Shown here: piece by piece, positions 31,308 to 39,444 of the stretch
Layout of the letters: each line of letters begins with the position of its first letter
Position numbering within the stretch: position 1 is the first letter of the stretch
Assembly (NCBI GenBank): GCA_045810625.1
Contig: JBJMVQ010000068.1
Location: 1 to 52,069 of the forward strand
Reading direction: 5' to 3'
Source: JACQFZ01 sp045810625
GTDB lineage: Bacteria; Pseudomonadota; Gammaproteobacteria; Acidiferrobacterales; Sulfurifustaceae
Length of the DNA stretch: 52,069 nt
Program-made: the position numbers and the translations under genes
Notes under the pieces: generated by a model
The model's input: the letters and a program-made list of their open reading frames with translations, nothing else
Database searches by the model: none
Told to the model about the DNA's origin: nothing

Positions 31308-32456
31308 ATGGAATCCGACACGGAGGTCGCACGTCGTCGTAGTTCCCGTAATCCTGCGCTGAGTATCCGCGCGTGCCGCGCCGCTCGATGCGCACTTCTG
31401 TGCGCCGCGGCGCTACTCCTCGCCGGCACCGCAACCCTCGCCGCGGCGGCGGCACTCGTTGAAGTCCGCGGGTTCGGCTCGAACCCGGGAAATCTCAAGA
31501 TGTTCAAATTCGTTCCGCCTTCGCTGCCGGCCGGTGCGCCGCTCGTCGTCGCACTGCATGGCTGCACGCAAAAAGCGAGCGACTACGACGACGAAACGGG
31601 CTGGGTCGGTCTCGCGCAACGATTCAAATTCGCGCTGCTGCTGCCGGAGCAGCAACCCGATAACAATCAGAACCGTTGCTTCAACTGGTTCAACGGCTCA
31701 TTCGATCCGTGGTCGTTGTCGACTTACTGGCGCTGGTTTCAGGCGTGGTTGCCGGCGTTTTCCGGCGTGGACGAATCGGGCAGCGACCAGGATCGCGACG
31801 AGGGCGAAGCGCTCTCGATCAAGCAGATGATCGATCGCATGGCGGCCGACCACGCCATCGACCGCCACCGGATCTACGTCACCGGGCTTTCCGGCGGCGG
31901 CGCCATGACCGCCGTGATGCTCGCGACGTATCCCGACGTATTTGCCGGCGGCGCGATCATCGCCGGCATTCCGTACAAGTGCGCGCGCGATCTCGTCGCG
32001 GCCGCGGCGCAGTGCGGCATCGATGCTACGCACTCCCATGCCCAACACCTTCAGCCGTTAACCGCTCGCGAATGGGCGCGCCTGGTTCAGTCGGCGACCG
32101 AAACAATTCATTACCAGGGTCCTTGGCCGCGCGTTTCCATTTGGCATGGCGACGTCGATCGCGTCGTCAGTCCGGAAGACGAAAACGAGCTGATCAAACA
32201 GTGGACCGCCGTGCACGGCGTCGATACGCAGGCGGGCGTGGAAGACAAGGTCAAAGGCTTCCGCCACGTCGCTTACCGCGATGCGCAAGGCAATGTCGCA
32301 GTGGAAGCGTATTTCGTCCGCGGCATGGATCACGGTGTTCCAATCGATCCAGGGACCGGAAACGATCAGTGCGGCCGCCCGGGCCGGTGGGTGCTGGCCG
32401 CCGGCATCTGCTCGAGCTTCTACATCGCCAAATTCTGGGGACTCGTCACCCCGTAA
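31308..32456 (+). CDS. exported PHB depolymerase family esterase
   Basis: Secreted or periplasmic serine esterase of 382 residues of the LpqC/PHB depolymerase type. The N-terminus has an Arg-rich start and a hydrophobic signal (about 29-49, ending TLAAAAA). The oxyanion region is VALHGCTQKASDYDDETGW (81-99), the nucleophile Ser195 lies in TGLSGGGAM, the acid is the first Asp of HGDVDRVV and the base His in GMDHGVPID. A segment around residues 138-170 (WRWFQAWLPAFSG onwards) looks like an insertion compared with the simplest members. It could hydrolyse polyhydroxybutyrate oligomers or feruloyl/acetyl esters. ATG at 31308 has a GAGAGG about 12 bases upstream. Confidence 0.92.
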   Translation: MESDTEVARRRSSRNPALSIRACRAARCALLCAAALLLAGTATLAAAAALVEVRGFGSNPGNLKMFKFVPPSLPAGAPLVVALHGCTQKASDYDDETGWVGLAQRFKFALLLPEQQPDNNQNRCFNWFNGSFDPWSLSTYWRWFQAWLPAFSGVDESGSDQDRDEGEALSIKQMIDRMAADHAIDRHRIYVTGLSGGGAMTAVMLATYPDVFAGGAIIAGIPYKCARDLVAAAAQCGIDATHSHAQHLQPLTAREWARLVQSATETIHYQGPWPRVSIWHGDVDRVVSPEDENELIKQWTAVHGVDTQAGVEDKVKGFRHVAYRDAQGNVAVEAYFVRGMDHGVPIDPGTGNDQCGRPGRWVLAAGICSSFYIAKFWGLVTP

Positions 32457-32535
32457 TCGTCGGCCGCCGGGCTCTGTACGAGCCGACGCGATTGCACCGA
32501 ACAATCCGATGCGCCGAGCAGTCGGCGCCCATACG

Positions 32536-32553
32536 CGTCCTTGGCGTCTTCCG
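32536..32553. repeat. dispersed intergenic repeat, remnant (D)
   Basis: GCGTCCTTGGCGTCTTCC at 32536-32553 shares the GTCCTTGGCGTC units of the right arm of copy A. It stands alone, without a matching arm, in the 215-base gap before the YceI gene. Confidence 0.4.
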
Positions 32554-32671
32554 ATTTTATTCCCGCGACCAACGGTAACCGCGATACGCCGCGAGCCATT
32601 GCGTTCCTGCGCGGCTCGCCGCTAACATCCGCGTTTCGCTGGACTACGTATACCAAAATAAGGAGCCATCC

Positions 32672-33241
32672 ATGTTCGCACGCGTTGTTGCTTTCACCAC
32701 CGTCGCTGTCCTCTCGGGTACCGCCGTCGCCGCGTCCGAAACCTACAGCGTCGATTCGGGGCATACCTACCCGAGCTTCGAGATCAGCCATCTCGGCTTC
32801 TCGACGCAGCGCGGCCGGTTCGACAAAACGTCCGGACGCGTTACGCTCGACCGGCAGGCGAAGACGGCGTCCGTCGAAATCGCGATCGACACCAATTCGA
32901 TCGACACCGGCAATGAGAAGCTCGAGGAACACCTGCGCAAACCCGATTTCTTCGACGTTGCGCAGTATCCGACCATCACGTTCAAGTCGTCGAAAGCCCA
33001 TTTCAACGGCGACACGCTGGCGTCGCTCGACGGCAATCTGACGCTGCACGGGCAAACCAAACCGGTCACGCTCTCCGTCACCCGTTTCAACTGCGCAACA
33101 CATCCGATGACGAAAAAGCCGGCCTGCGGCGCCGATGCCGTTACCACGATCAAACGTTCCGACTTCGGCATGAAGTACGGGATCCCCGTGATCGGCGACG
33201 ACGTCAAGCTCCTGATCAACATCGAGGCGATGCAAGAGTAA
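32672..33241 (+). CDS. exported YceI family protein
   Basis: Periplasmic lipocalin-like protein of 189 residues. A signal peptide (MFARVVAFTTVAVLSGTAVAA) is followed by the typical YceI core: YSVDSGHTYPSFEISHLGFS, RFDKTSG, VEIAIDTNSIDTGNEKLEEHL and the terminal DVKLLINIEA. The family forms a barrel that binds isoprenoid or other polyprenyl lipids such as ubiquinone precursors; base-induced and acid-stress roles have been reported. AAGGAG lies close before the ATG. The gene has its own terminator directly downstream. Confidence 0.95.
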   Translation: MFARVVAFTTVAVLSGTAVAASETYSVDSGHTYPSFEISHLGFSTQRGRFDKTSGRVTLDRQAKTASVEIAIDTNSIDTGNEKLEEHLRKPDFFDVAQYPTITFKSSKAHFNGDTLASLDGNLTLHGQTKPVTLSVTRFNCATHPMTKKPACGADAVTTIKRSDFGMKYGIPVIGDDVKLLINIEAMQE

Positions 33242-33266
33242 ACGTTCATCAGGACGCGTAAACGAA

Positions 33267-33296
33267 AGAGGCCGCCGAGTGGCGGCCTCTTTTTTT
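33267..33296 (+). terminator. intrinsic terminator of the YceI gene
   Basis: A perfect 10-bp stem (33267-33276 with 33281-33290, arm AGAGGCCGCC) with loop GAGT, followed by seven T ending at 33296. Because it has A residues on its left flank it may also stop the convergent argC transcript. Confidence 0.95.
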
Positions 33297-33313
33297 GCGG
33301 TCCTTAATCGCGG

Positions 33314-34282
33314 CTAGAAGTGCGCGACCTTCTTCGACAAGTCCAGATTGCCGGTCTCGTTCAAGCCCAGCATCAAGTTCATGTTCTGCACGGCCGCGCC
33401 GGACGCACCTTTGCCGAGGTTGTCATATACTGCCGCGAGCACCGCCTGCCGGTGCTTGTCGTTGTGGAACACGTAAAGATCGATTCGGTTCGTGCCGTTC
33501 AACGTTTCAGGCTCGAGTTTGTCGACCGATTCCATCTCGGTCGGCGGCACGACGCGCACGTACTCCGCGCGCGCGTAGTACTCCGCGAGGGCCGCGTGCA
33601 ACTCGCCGCCGGTCACCGGCTTCGGTAATGCCCAGAGCGCGAGCGGAATCTGCAGAACGATACCCTGCCGGTACTTGCCATAGCCCGGCGTGAAGATCGG
33701 CCGTTGCAGGAGACCGCTGTGCACGCGCATCTCCTCGACGTGCTTGTGCTCCAGCTTCAAACCGTAAGCGGTAAAAGGCGTCTGTTTGGGATTTGTCGGG
33801 TTCTCGAACGCATCGATCAGGCTCTTCCCTCCGCCCGTGTAGCCGGAAACCGCGTTCACACTGATCGGCAGCTCCTTCGGGAGCAGGCCTTTGCGCAACA
33901 ATGGTTGCAGCGCCAGGATCAGCCCCGTGGGGTAGCATCCCGGATTGCTCACCCGGTTCGCGGCCGCGATGCGGCCGGCCTGCTCCGGGGCGAGCTCCGG
34001 CAACCCGTAGACCCAGCCCGGCGCTACGCGGTGCGCGGAGCTTGCATCGAGCACGCGCACCCGCGGATTCTTCACGAGCGCGACGGCCTCGCGAGCCGCA
34101 TCGTCGGGAAGGCATAGCACCGCGAGATCACATGCGTTCAGCGCCTCTTCCCGCTTCTTGCTGTTCTTACGCTCGGCATCATCGAGCCGAATGAAATCGA
34201 GATCGCGCCGGCCTTCGAGCCGTGCGCGGATTTGCAGGCCGGTCGTGCCGGCTTCGCCGTCAATGAAGATCTTTGGTTTCAT
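33314..34282 (-). CDS. argC: N-acetyl-gamma-glutamyl-phosphate reductase, type 2
   Basis: Arginine biosynthesis enzyme that reduces N-acetyl-glutamyl phosphate to the semialdehyde with NADPH. The 322 residues fit the short type-2 form: N-terminal MKPKIFIDGEAGTTGLQI with the dinucleotide fold, DASSAHRV (79-86), the catalytic Cys116 in SNPGCYPTG, and KLEHKHVEEM with the conserved His of the family. A 24-codon upstream extension to 34354 is Arg-rich and rejected. No ribosome binding site is obvious before the ATG at 34282. No other arginine gene is nearby; it faces the YceI gene and diverges from the sulfurtransferase. Confidence 0.95.
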   Translation of the reverse strand: MKPKIFIDGEAGTTGLQIRARLEGRRDLDFIRLDDAERKNSKKREEALNACDLAVLCLPDDAAREAVALVKNPRVRVLDASSAHRVAPGWVYGLPELAPEQAGRIAAANRVSNPGCYPTGLILALQPLLRKGLLPKELPISVNAVSGYTGGGKSLIDAFENPTNPKQTPFTAYGLKLEHKHVEEMRVHSGLLQRPIFTPGYGKYRQGIVLQIPLALWALPKPVTGGELHAALAEYYARAEYVRVVPPTEMESVDKLEPETLNGTNRIDLYVFHNDKHRQAVLAAVYDNLGKGASGAAVQNMNLMLGLNETGNLDLSKKVAHF

Positions 34283-34443
34283 GGTAGGAGGTACACGGTC
34301 TTCTTCTCGTATGTTACGCGAAAAGCGGGGACTGTCGAATCCGGGCGCAGCCAAAGGCCTCTGCTACACAGGACTGCGGGGTTCTCGGCCTGGTCGGATC
34401 GCCGGTATCATTCCGACGTTCCCCGAACTGTCAGGGCGACGCT

Positions 34444-35292
34444 ATGAGCTATCGCACGCTGGTATCCGTCGAAACGCTGCAGGCCCACGTCGACGATGCA
34501 TCGTGGCGTATTTTCGACTGCCGCCACGACCTCACCCGGCCCGACGCGGGCGCCCTCGCATACCGGGAAGCGCACATCCCGAACGCCCAGTTTCTTCATC
34601 TCGATACCGACCTGTCGGGACCGAAGACCGGCACGAACGGGCGCCATCCGCTTCCCTCGCCTGCCAGCCTCGCCGCGACGCTCGGTCGATGCGGCGTATC
34701 GAACGAGTCCCAAGTCGTCGCCTACGACGACGCCGGCGGCATGTACGCGGCAAGGTTGTGGTGGCTGCTGCGCTGGCTCGGGCATGACAAGGTCGCCGTG
34801 CTCGATGGCGGGCTGCCCGCGTGGCAGCGCGCCGGCTATCCAGTCACCGACAAGATGCCGACGGTATTACCCGCGACCCTGCCGTGGCGTCTGCGCGAGT
34901 GCCCGGTCGACGCCGCCTTTGTCGCGGCACACCTCGGCGACGCCGAGGTCGTGCTGCTCGACGCGCGCACGGCCGATCGATTCCGCGGCGAGAATGAAAC
35001 AATCGATCCCGTCGCCGGCCATATTCCCGGCGCGGTCAATCGCCCGTTTCGCGAAAATCTTACCGGCGACGGCCGCTTCAAACCGGCGGCCCAACTGCGC
35101 GAGGAATTCGGAGCGCTGTTATCGCGGCAACCGGCAGAGAACGCGGTGGCGTACTGCGGCTCGGGCGTTACCGCGTGCCATAACCTGCTCGCGCTCGAGC
35201 ACGCGGGTCTGCATGGCGCGCGGCTCTACGCCGGGTCGTGGAGCGAATGGTGCGCGCAACCGCAACGCCCGATAGCGACCGGATCCGTATAA
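34444..35292 (+). CDS. thiosulfate/3-mercaptopyruvate sulfurtransferase (two-domain rhodanese)
   Basis: Cytoplasmic sulfur carrier enzyme of 282 residues with two rhodanese domains (about 5-130 and 155-275). The active-site loop is in the second: YCGSGVTACHN with the persulfide-forming Cys; the CGSGVTA sequence points to 3-mercaptopyruvate sulfurtransferase (SseA-like) rather than classical rhodanese. The first domain has HIPNAQFLHLDTDLSGP and is inactive as usual. The product is cysteine- or thiosulfate-derived sulfane sulfur passed to an acceptor such as cyanide or a thiol. The binding site before the ATG is weak. It diverges from argC. Confidence 0.94.
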   Translation: MSYRTLVSVETLQAHVDDASWRIFDCRHDLTRPDAGALAYREAHIPNAQFLHLDTDLSGPKTGTNGRHPLPSPASLAATLGRCGVSNESQVVAYDDAGGMYAARLWWLLRWLGHDKVAVLDGGLPAWQRAGYPVTDKMPTVLPATLPWRLRECPVDAAFVAAHLGDAEVVLLDARTADRFRGENETIDPVAGHIPGAVNRPFRENLTGDGRFKPAAQLREEFGALLSRQPAENAVAYCGSGVTACHNLLALEHAGLHGARLYAGSWSEWCAQPQRPIATGSV

Positions 35293-35301
35293 ATCGGTTC
35301 G

Positions 35302-35634
35302 TTAAAACTTGATGCGACCGATCAGCATGTCGCGAAACATCACGAAGTCGCACGCCAGGCTGTAGAACGGATACTCGAACGTCGCTGGTTTGTTTTTCTC
35401 GAATCCGAAGTGTCCGACCCATGCGAAGCCGTAGCCGGCGAAAGGCAGCACCAGCAATAGCCAATAGTTTTGCGCGACGACGGCGAGAACCACCAACGCG
35501 ATGACGCAGAGCGTACCGATGAAGTGCAAGCGTCGGTTGATTCTCGATGCGTGCTGACTCAGATAGAACGGATAGAATTCGCCAACGCTGTGATACTGCT
35601 GATGAGCGGTCGCGCTTTTTTGCACTTGCGCCAT
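35302..35634 (-). CDS. DUF962/Mpo1-like membrane protein
   Basis: Small integral membrane protein of 110 residues of the DUF962 family, whose yeast member Mpo1 is an iron-dependent dioxygenase in phytosphingosine degradation. Key features are EFYPFYLSQH (about 17-26), RRLHFIGT with the conserved His, a two-helix centre, GHFGFEKNKPATFEYP with a second His and a final hydrophobic part. The start at 35634 is supported by AAAGGAGG six bases upstream; longer starts are not protein-like. It converges with the sulfurtransferase and diverges from the Tat protein gene. Whether bacterial forms oxidise 2-hydroxy fatty acids is not known. Confidence 0.88.
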   Translation of the reverse strand: MAQVQKSATAHQQYHSVGEFYPFYLSQHASRINRRLHFIGTLCVIALVVLAVVAQNYWLLLVLPFAGYGFAWVGHFGFEKNKPATFEYPFYSLACDFVMFRDMLIGRIKF

Positions 35635-35802
35635 GGGAACCCTCCTTTGATGTGAGGAGCGCTCGCTCAGTATATCGCCGTGTTCCGCAGGCGGGAATCG
35701 AATCCGGCGGCATTCGGTGTCCAATCCGGAAAAACCGTGCAATACTACCCCGGCGCGGCGCTCTCCCTAACTGAACGGATAACCAACGAACAAGGCTCGA
35801 CG

Positions 35803-36366
35803 ATGCGTATTCGGATCGCGCCATCGGCCTCCACTCGCTTCGACGCCGGCCGTCGCCGGATGCTCGAGACCGGCCTCGCCGGTTCGGCGCTCTTGATCGC
35901 AGGACGCTGGCTCGCACCGGCCGCCGTCGCCGATACGGCGAGTGCGTCGAAGCATGCGTATCTCACCGGCGCTGATGTCGTGATCTTGGCACGCATTGCC
36001 CCCGTCGTCCTTGCCGGCGCGCTGCCCAGCGACGCGGCGCAGCTCAAGAGCGCCGTCGCCGAGATCATCGACGGTATCGACATGACCATCGGCTTCGAGC
36101 CGCCGGCCGTGCGCAAAGAAATCCGCGATTTGTTCGACCTGCTCGGCAGCGGCGTCACCCGCTCGCTCGTCGCGGGCATATGGCAGCCTTGGGAGAAGGC
36201 GTCGAGCGAAGATATCCAAAAGTTTCTGACGAGCTGGCGCAACAGCCGCTTCGATCTGCTTCGCTCCGCGTACATTGGATTGACGGGGCTGATCATCGGC
36301 AGCTGGTACGGAAACCCGCGCTCGTGGGAACGCATCGGTTACCCCGGTCCGCCGCGGATCGCTTGA
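35803..36366 (+). CDS. Tat-exported protein (gluconate 2-dehydrogenase subunit 3-like)
   Basis: Protein of 187 residues with a twin-arginine signal: GRRRMLETGLAGSALLIAG (16-34), then a cleavage region near APAAVADTA. The mature part is helical, with a WQPWEKASSEDIQKFLTSWRNSRFDLL stretch typical of small partner subunits of GMC dehydrogenases; it is a plausible subunit-3 analogue. Such subunits carry the Tat signal for a flavoprotein that has none. The next gene encodes that kind of flavoprotein, 10 bases downstream, so the two are probably exported as a complex. I am sure of the signal and context, less so of the family. Confidence 0.7.
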   Translation: MRIRIAPSASTRFDAGRRRMLETGLAGSALLIAGRWLAPAAVADTASASKHAYLTGADVVILARIAPVVLAGALPSDAAQLKSAVAEIIDGIDMTIGFEPPAVRKEIRDLFDLLGSGVTRSLVAGIWQPWEKASSEDIQKFLTSWRNSRFDLLRSAYIGLTGLIIGSWYGNPRSWERIGYPGPPRIA

Positions 36367-36376
36367 GGAAATCTCG

Positions 36377-37966
36377 ATGGCCACATCCCCTAGCCCGCAA
36401 GTCCTACGCGGCTACCAACTGACGCAGAACCAAACACTGACGGCCGATGTGGTCGTCATCGGCACCGGCGCGGGCGGCGGCGTCACGGCGGAGACGCTTG
36501 CTAAAGCCGGTCTCAAGGTCGTGCTGCTCGAGGAAGGCGGCTATCGCACCTCGAAAGATTTCCACATGCGCGAAGCGGAAGCGTATCCGACGCTCTACTA
36601 CGACGTCGCCGGCCGCAAGACGAAAGACAAAGGCATCACCGTGCTGCAAGGCCGGACCGTCGGCGGCACGACCGTCGTCAATTGGACCACCTGCTTCCGC
36701 ACACCGCCGGAAACGCTCGCGCACTGGACGAAGACATACGGCGTCAAGGGCTTTACGCCGGACGAACTGGCGCCGTGGTTCGCGGCGATGGAAAAACGCC
36801 TGAACATCGAACCGTGGCGGCTGCGCAATCCGTCGAACGACGTGCTTTATCGTGGCGCGCAGAAACTGGGCTGGCACGCGGACATGATCGCACGCAATGT
36901 CAAAGCGTGCCGCAATCTCGGCTATTGCGGCGTGGGCTGCCCGGTGGACGCGAAGCAGTCGATGTTGGTCACCACTATCCCCAGTGCCCTCGAACACGGC
37001 GCCGTGTTGATCGCCAACGTACGCGCGCAAACGCTCGAGATCAAAGGCGATCGCGTCGCGGCGGTGAATGCGATCGCGTTGAACGAGCGCTGTGTCGATC
37101 CGACCGGCGTGCGCGTGCGGGTCGAGGCGCCCCACGTCGTGCTCGCCGGCGGCGCGATCAACAATCCGGCGCTCCTCCTCCGCTCGAAAGCGCCCGACCC
37201 GTATAACCGCGTCGGGCGCCGCACGTTCCTGCACGTCACCAACGCTTCGGGCGCCGTCATGCCCGAGCGCACCCAGCCGTTCGACGGCGCGCCGCAATCG
37301 GCATATTCGAATCAGTTCCTGTATCGCGACGGCGTTACCGGCAAGATCGGCTACAAGCTCGAAGTGGCGCCCGTGCATCCCATCCTCGCCGCCGTCGGCA
37401 CGCTGTATTTCGGGCAAGAGCATGCCGACAGCATCGCGCGGCTGCCGCACCTGAGCACGGCGATCGCGCTCATGCGCGACGGTTTCCACGCCGACAGCCC
37501 GGGCGGCACAGTAACGATTGCCGGTGACGGCAGCCCGGTGCTCGACTACCCGATGACCGACTATCTATGGGAGGGCATTCGGCACGCGTATCTCTCGATG
37601 GCCGAATGTCAGTTCGCCGCGGGCGCAACGCATGTGCTGCCCGCGCATATGGACGTACCGAGCACGGGCTACGGCTCGTGGGCGGAAGCGAAGCGCGCAA
37701 TCGAGAGCCTGCCGCTCAAAGTCCTGCACGCGCAGCTTTTCTCCGCGCACGTCATGGGCGGCTGCGGCATGGGCGAAGACCCGAAGTCCTCGGTGGTAAA
37801 CAGCCAGGGTAAACATCATCAGCTCGCCAATCTCTGGATCATCGACGGCTCTACGTTCCCGACCAGCCTTGGCGCAAACCCCTCGCTGTCGATTTACGGC
37901 ATGGCGGCGCGCCAATCCGCCGCGCTCGCCGAAATCGCCACCGGCCGGAAGAAAACTGCGGCATAA
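36377..37966 (+). CDS. GMC family FAD-dependent oxidoreductase
   Basis: Flavoprotein of 529 residues of the glucose-methanol-choline family. The FAD-binding motif is VVVIGTGAGGGVTAETLAKAG (25-45); the GMC signature LQGRTVGGTTVVNW follows near 95. A Cys-rich segment CRNLGYCGVGC (178-188) is typical of the bacterial long-chain-alcohol/gluconate-dehydrogenase-like group. The C-terminal active site has His458 in SAHVMGGCGMG and Asn501 in GANPSLSIYG. It has no signal peptide of its own and is most likely translocated with the Tat subunit encoded just upstream. No cytochrome c subunit is encoded nearby, so the electron acceptor is open. GAGGAAA precedes the ATG. Confidence 0.93.
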   Translation: MATSPSPQVLRGYQLTQNQTLTADVVVIGTGAGGGVTAETLAKAGLKVVLLEEGGYRTSKDFHMREAEAYPTLYYDVAGRKTKDKGITVLQGRTVGGTTVVNWTTCFRTPPETLAHWTKTYGVKGFTPDELAPWFAAMEKRLNIEPWRLRNPSNDVLYRGAQKLGWHADMIARNVKACRNLGYCGVGCPVDAKQSMLVTTIPSALEHGAVLIANVRAQTLEIKGDRVAAVNAIALNERCVDPTGVRVRVEAPHVVLAGGAINNPALLLRSKAPDPYNRVGRRTFLHVTNASGAVMPERTQPFDGAPQSAYSNQFLYRDGVTGKIGYKLEVAPVHPILAAVGTLYFGQEHADSIARLPHLSTAIALMRDGFHADSPGGTVTIAGDGSPVLDYPMTDYLWEGIRHAYLSMAECQFAAGATHVLPAHMDVPSTGYGSWAEAKRAIESLPLKVLHAQLFSAHVMGGCGMGEDPKSSVVNSQGKHHQLANLWIIDGSTFPTSLGANPSLSIYGMAARQSAALAEIATGRKKTAA

Positions 37967-37974
37967 TCCGCCGC

Positions 37975-38433
37975 ATGCTCCGCGTCATACTCGCTGCACT
38001 CCACCTCCTCGCGCTCGGTCTCGGCCTCGGCGCGGTGATCTATCGCGGTACGGCGCTGCGGGAGGTTCCCGACGAACGCTCGATGGGCCGCGCATTTCGC
38101 GCCGACACGCTTTGGGGCATCGCCGCCGGGCTCTGGATCGTCACCGGATTGTGGCGATATCTCGGACAGACGGAGAAAGCGTTCACCTACTACAACCACA
38201 ACTATTTCTTCCTCGCAAAGATGATCCTCCTCGCCGTCATCCTGCTCCTCGAAATCTGGCCGATGATCACGCTGATCCGCTGGCGCATCGCCATGAAGCG
38301 CGGCGGATCGGCGAGTGTCGTCATTCCCGGGCGGGCGCGTCTGATCGCCGGAATCAGCCACGTGCAAGCGCTGCTCGTCGTGCTGATGGTGTTCGCCGCG
38401 TCCGCCATGGCGCGCGGTTACGTTGGCTTCTAG
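37975..38433 (+). CDS. DUF2214 family membrane protein
   Basis: Integral membrane protein of 152 residues with four helices. It matches DUF2214: an N-terminal LAALHLLALGLGLGAVIYR, the loop RADTLWGIAAGLWIVTGLWRY with the conserved Asp and Trp, an aromatic Tyr and Asn-rich patch (TYYNHNYFFLAKM), and a final helix. A His in the first helix and others near the membrane could bind haem, but that is speculation. It begins eight bases after the GMC gene and ends one base before the next start, so it belongs to the same operon. A membrane electron-transfer partner for the flavoprotein is one possible role. Confidence 0.85.
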   Translation: MLRVILAALHLLALGLGLGAVIYRGTALREVPDERSMGRAFRADTLWGIAAGLWIVTGLWRYLGQTEKAFTYYNHNYFFLAKMILLAVILLLEIWPMITLIRWRIAMKRGGSASVVIPGRARLIAGISHVQALLVVLMVFAASAMARGYVGF

Positions 38434-38434
38434 C

Positions 38435-39256
38435 ATGCCAATGCGACGCTCCGTCGCTACGGCGGCAGCCTGGGCGAACCTTCGAACGCTTGGCACCGCT
38501 GTCGTTTTGCTCTGCATCGCTCTACCGCGGGCGGCGGCCGATGCGGACGCGCGCATCGTCAAGCTCGATACCCGCCCCGGCGTGTCGGTTTCGTTCTGGT
38601 ATGCAAAGCGCCCGGATGCGGTCGCGACCGTCCTGCTGCTCACCGGCGGCGCGGGCGGAATCGGCCTGAAAAACGGCGTCCCAACCTCGACCAATTTTCT
38701 GGTGCGCAGCCGCGAGCTGTTTCGCGCGAGCGGCTTCAACGTCGCTATCGTCGGTAAACCCACTGACGTGAAGGATCTGGATCCGGTGTTCCGGACGAGC
38801 CGCGCGCACCTGGACGACCTGCGCAAAGTCGTCGAGTACCTGAAGCAGGATGCGCACTTGCCGGTGTGGCTGGTCGGCACGAGCATGGGAACGATTTCGG
38901 CGACCGCGGGCGCGATCGACTTCGGCGACGCGGGTCTCGGCGGCATCGTGCTCACCTCGAGCGTCACCCGCTTCAACATCGTCGGCGCGGTGCCGAAGCA
39001 GAAGCTCGAAGACATCCACGTGCCGGTGCTGGTCGTGCACCACGAAAAAGACCGCTGCGACGCGTGCCGGCCGTACGAGGTGTCTTACATCATGAAGGGC
39101 TTGAAGAACGCGCCGATGAAAAAACTGGTTCTCGTCAACGGCGGCGCCGACCCGCGCGGCGACGTATGCGAGCCGCTGCACTGGCACGGTTACATCGGGA
39201 TGGAAAGCGAAGCGGTCGCGCTGATCGCCGACTGGATCAAGAAACCGGCGCCGTAG
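38435..39256 (+). CDS. exported alpha/beta hydrolase family protein
   Basis: Secreted hydrolase-like protein of 273 residues. ATG at 38435 (or 38441) begins one base after the DUF2214 stop; a TTG at 38423 is also possible. A signal peptide ends near LPRAAADA. The core includes LLLTGGAGGIGLKNG as a Gly-rich oxyanion loop and the nucleophile in WLVGTSMGTISA (GTSMGT). The likely acid lies in VVHHEKDRCDACRPYE, which has two extra Cys that may form a disulfide, and the His in EPLHWHGYIGME. It is the last gene of the Tat/GMC/DUF2214 operon. The substrate is unknown, although its conserved linkage may mean it supplies or trims the dehydrogenase substrate. Confidence 0.75.
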   Translation: MPMRRSVATAAAWANLRTLGTAVVLLCIALPRAAADADARIVKLDTRPGVSVSFWYAKRPDAVATVLLLTGGAGGIGLKNGVPTSTNFLVRSRELFRASGFNVAIVGKPTDVKDLDPVFRTSRAHLDDLRKVVEYLKQDAHLPVWLVGTSMGTISATAGAIDFGDAGLGGIVLTSSVTRFNIVGAVPKQKLEDIHVPVLVVHHEKDRCDACRPYEVSYIMKGLKNAPMKKLVLVNGGADPRGDVCEPLHWHGYIGMESEAVALIADWIKKPAP

Positions 39257-39317
39257 CACGCGGTACCGACCGTCTCTCGTCTACGCCATGGAAACTCTTA
39301 TTGATTAATATGATCAT

Positions 39318-39444
39318 CGCGGAGGACACAGAGGACGCAGAGGAAATAAAGAGAACACTCAAAACCTCTGCGTCCTCCGCGTCCTCTGCGGTTAACCTAC
39401 TTCTATTTGGCGCCTGCGGTTAGACAATAATAAATAATCAGACC
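39318..39444. repeat. dispersed intergenic repeat, copy B, reaching into the ligase stop codon
   Basis: Left arm (about 39318-39343, units of the type GGAGGACACAGAGGACGC) and right arm (39365-39394, CCTCTGCGTCCTCCGCGTCC and onward to GCGGTTA) are inverted copies of each other with about 23 of 26 positions complementary. After the right arm comes a second GCCTGCGGTT and the tail AGACAATAATAAATAATCAG (39422-39441), the same tail as in copy A apart from three added bases. The final TCAGAC of the tail is the stop codon and last sense codon of the acyl-CoA ligase on the minus strand. Confidence 0.85.
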
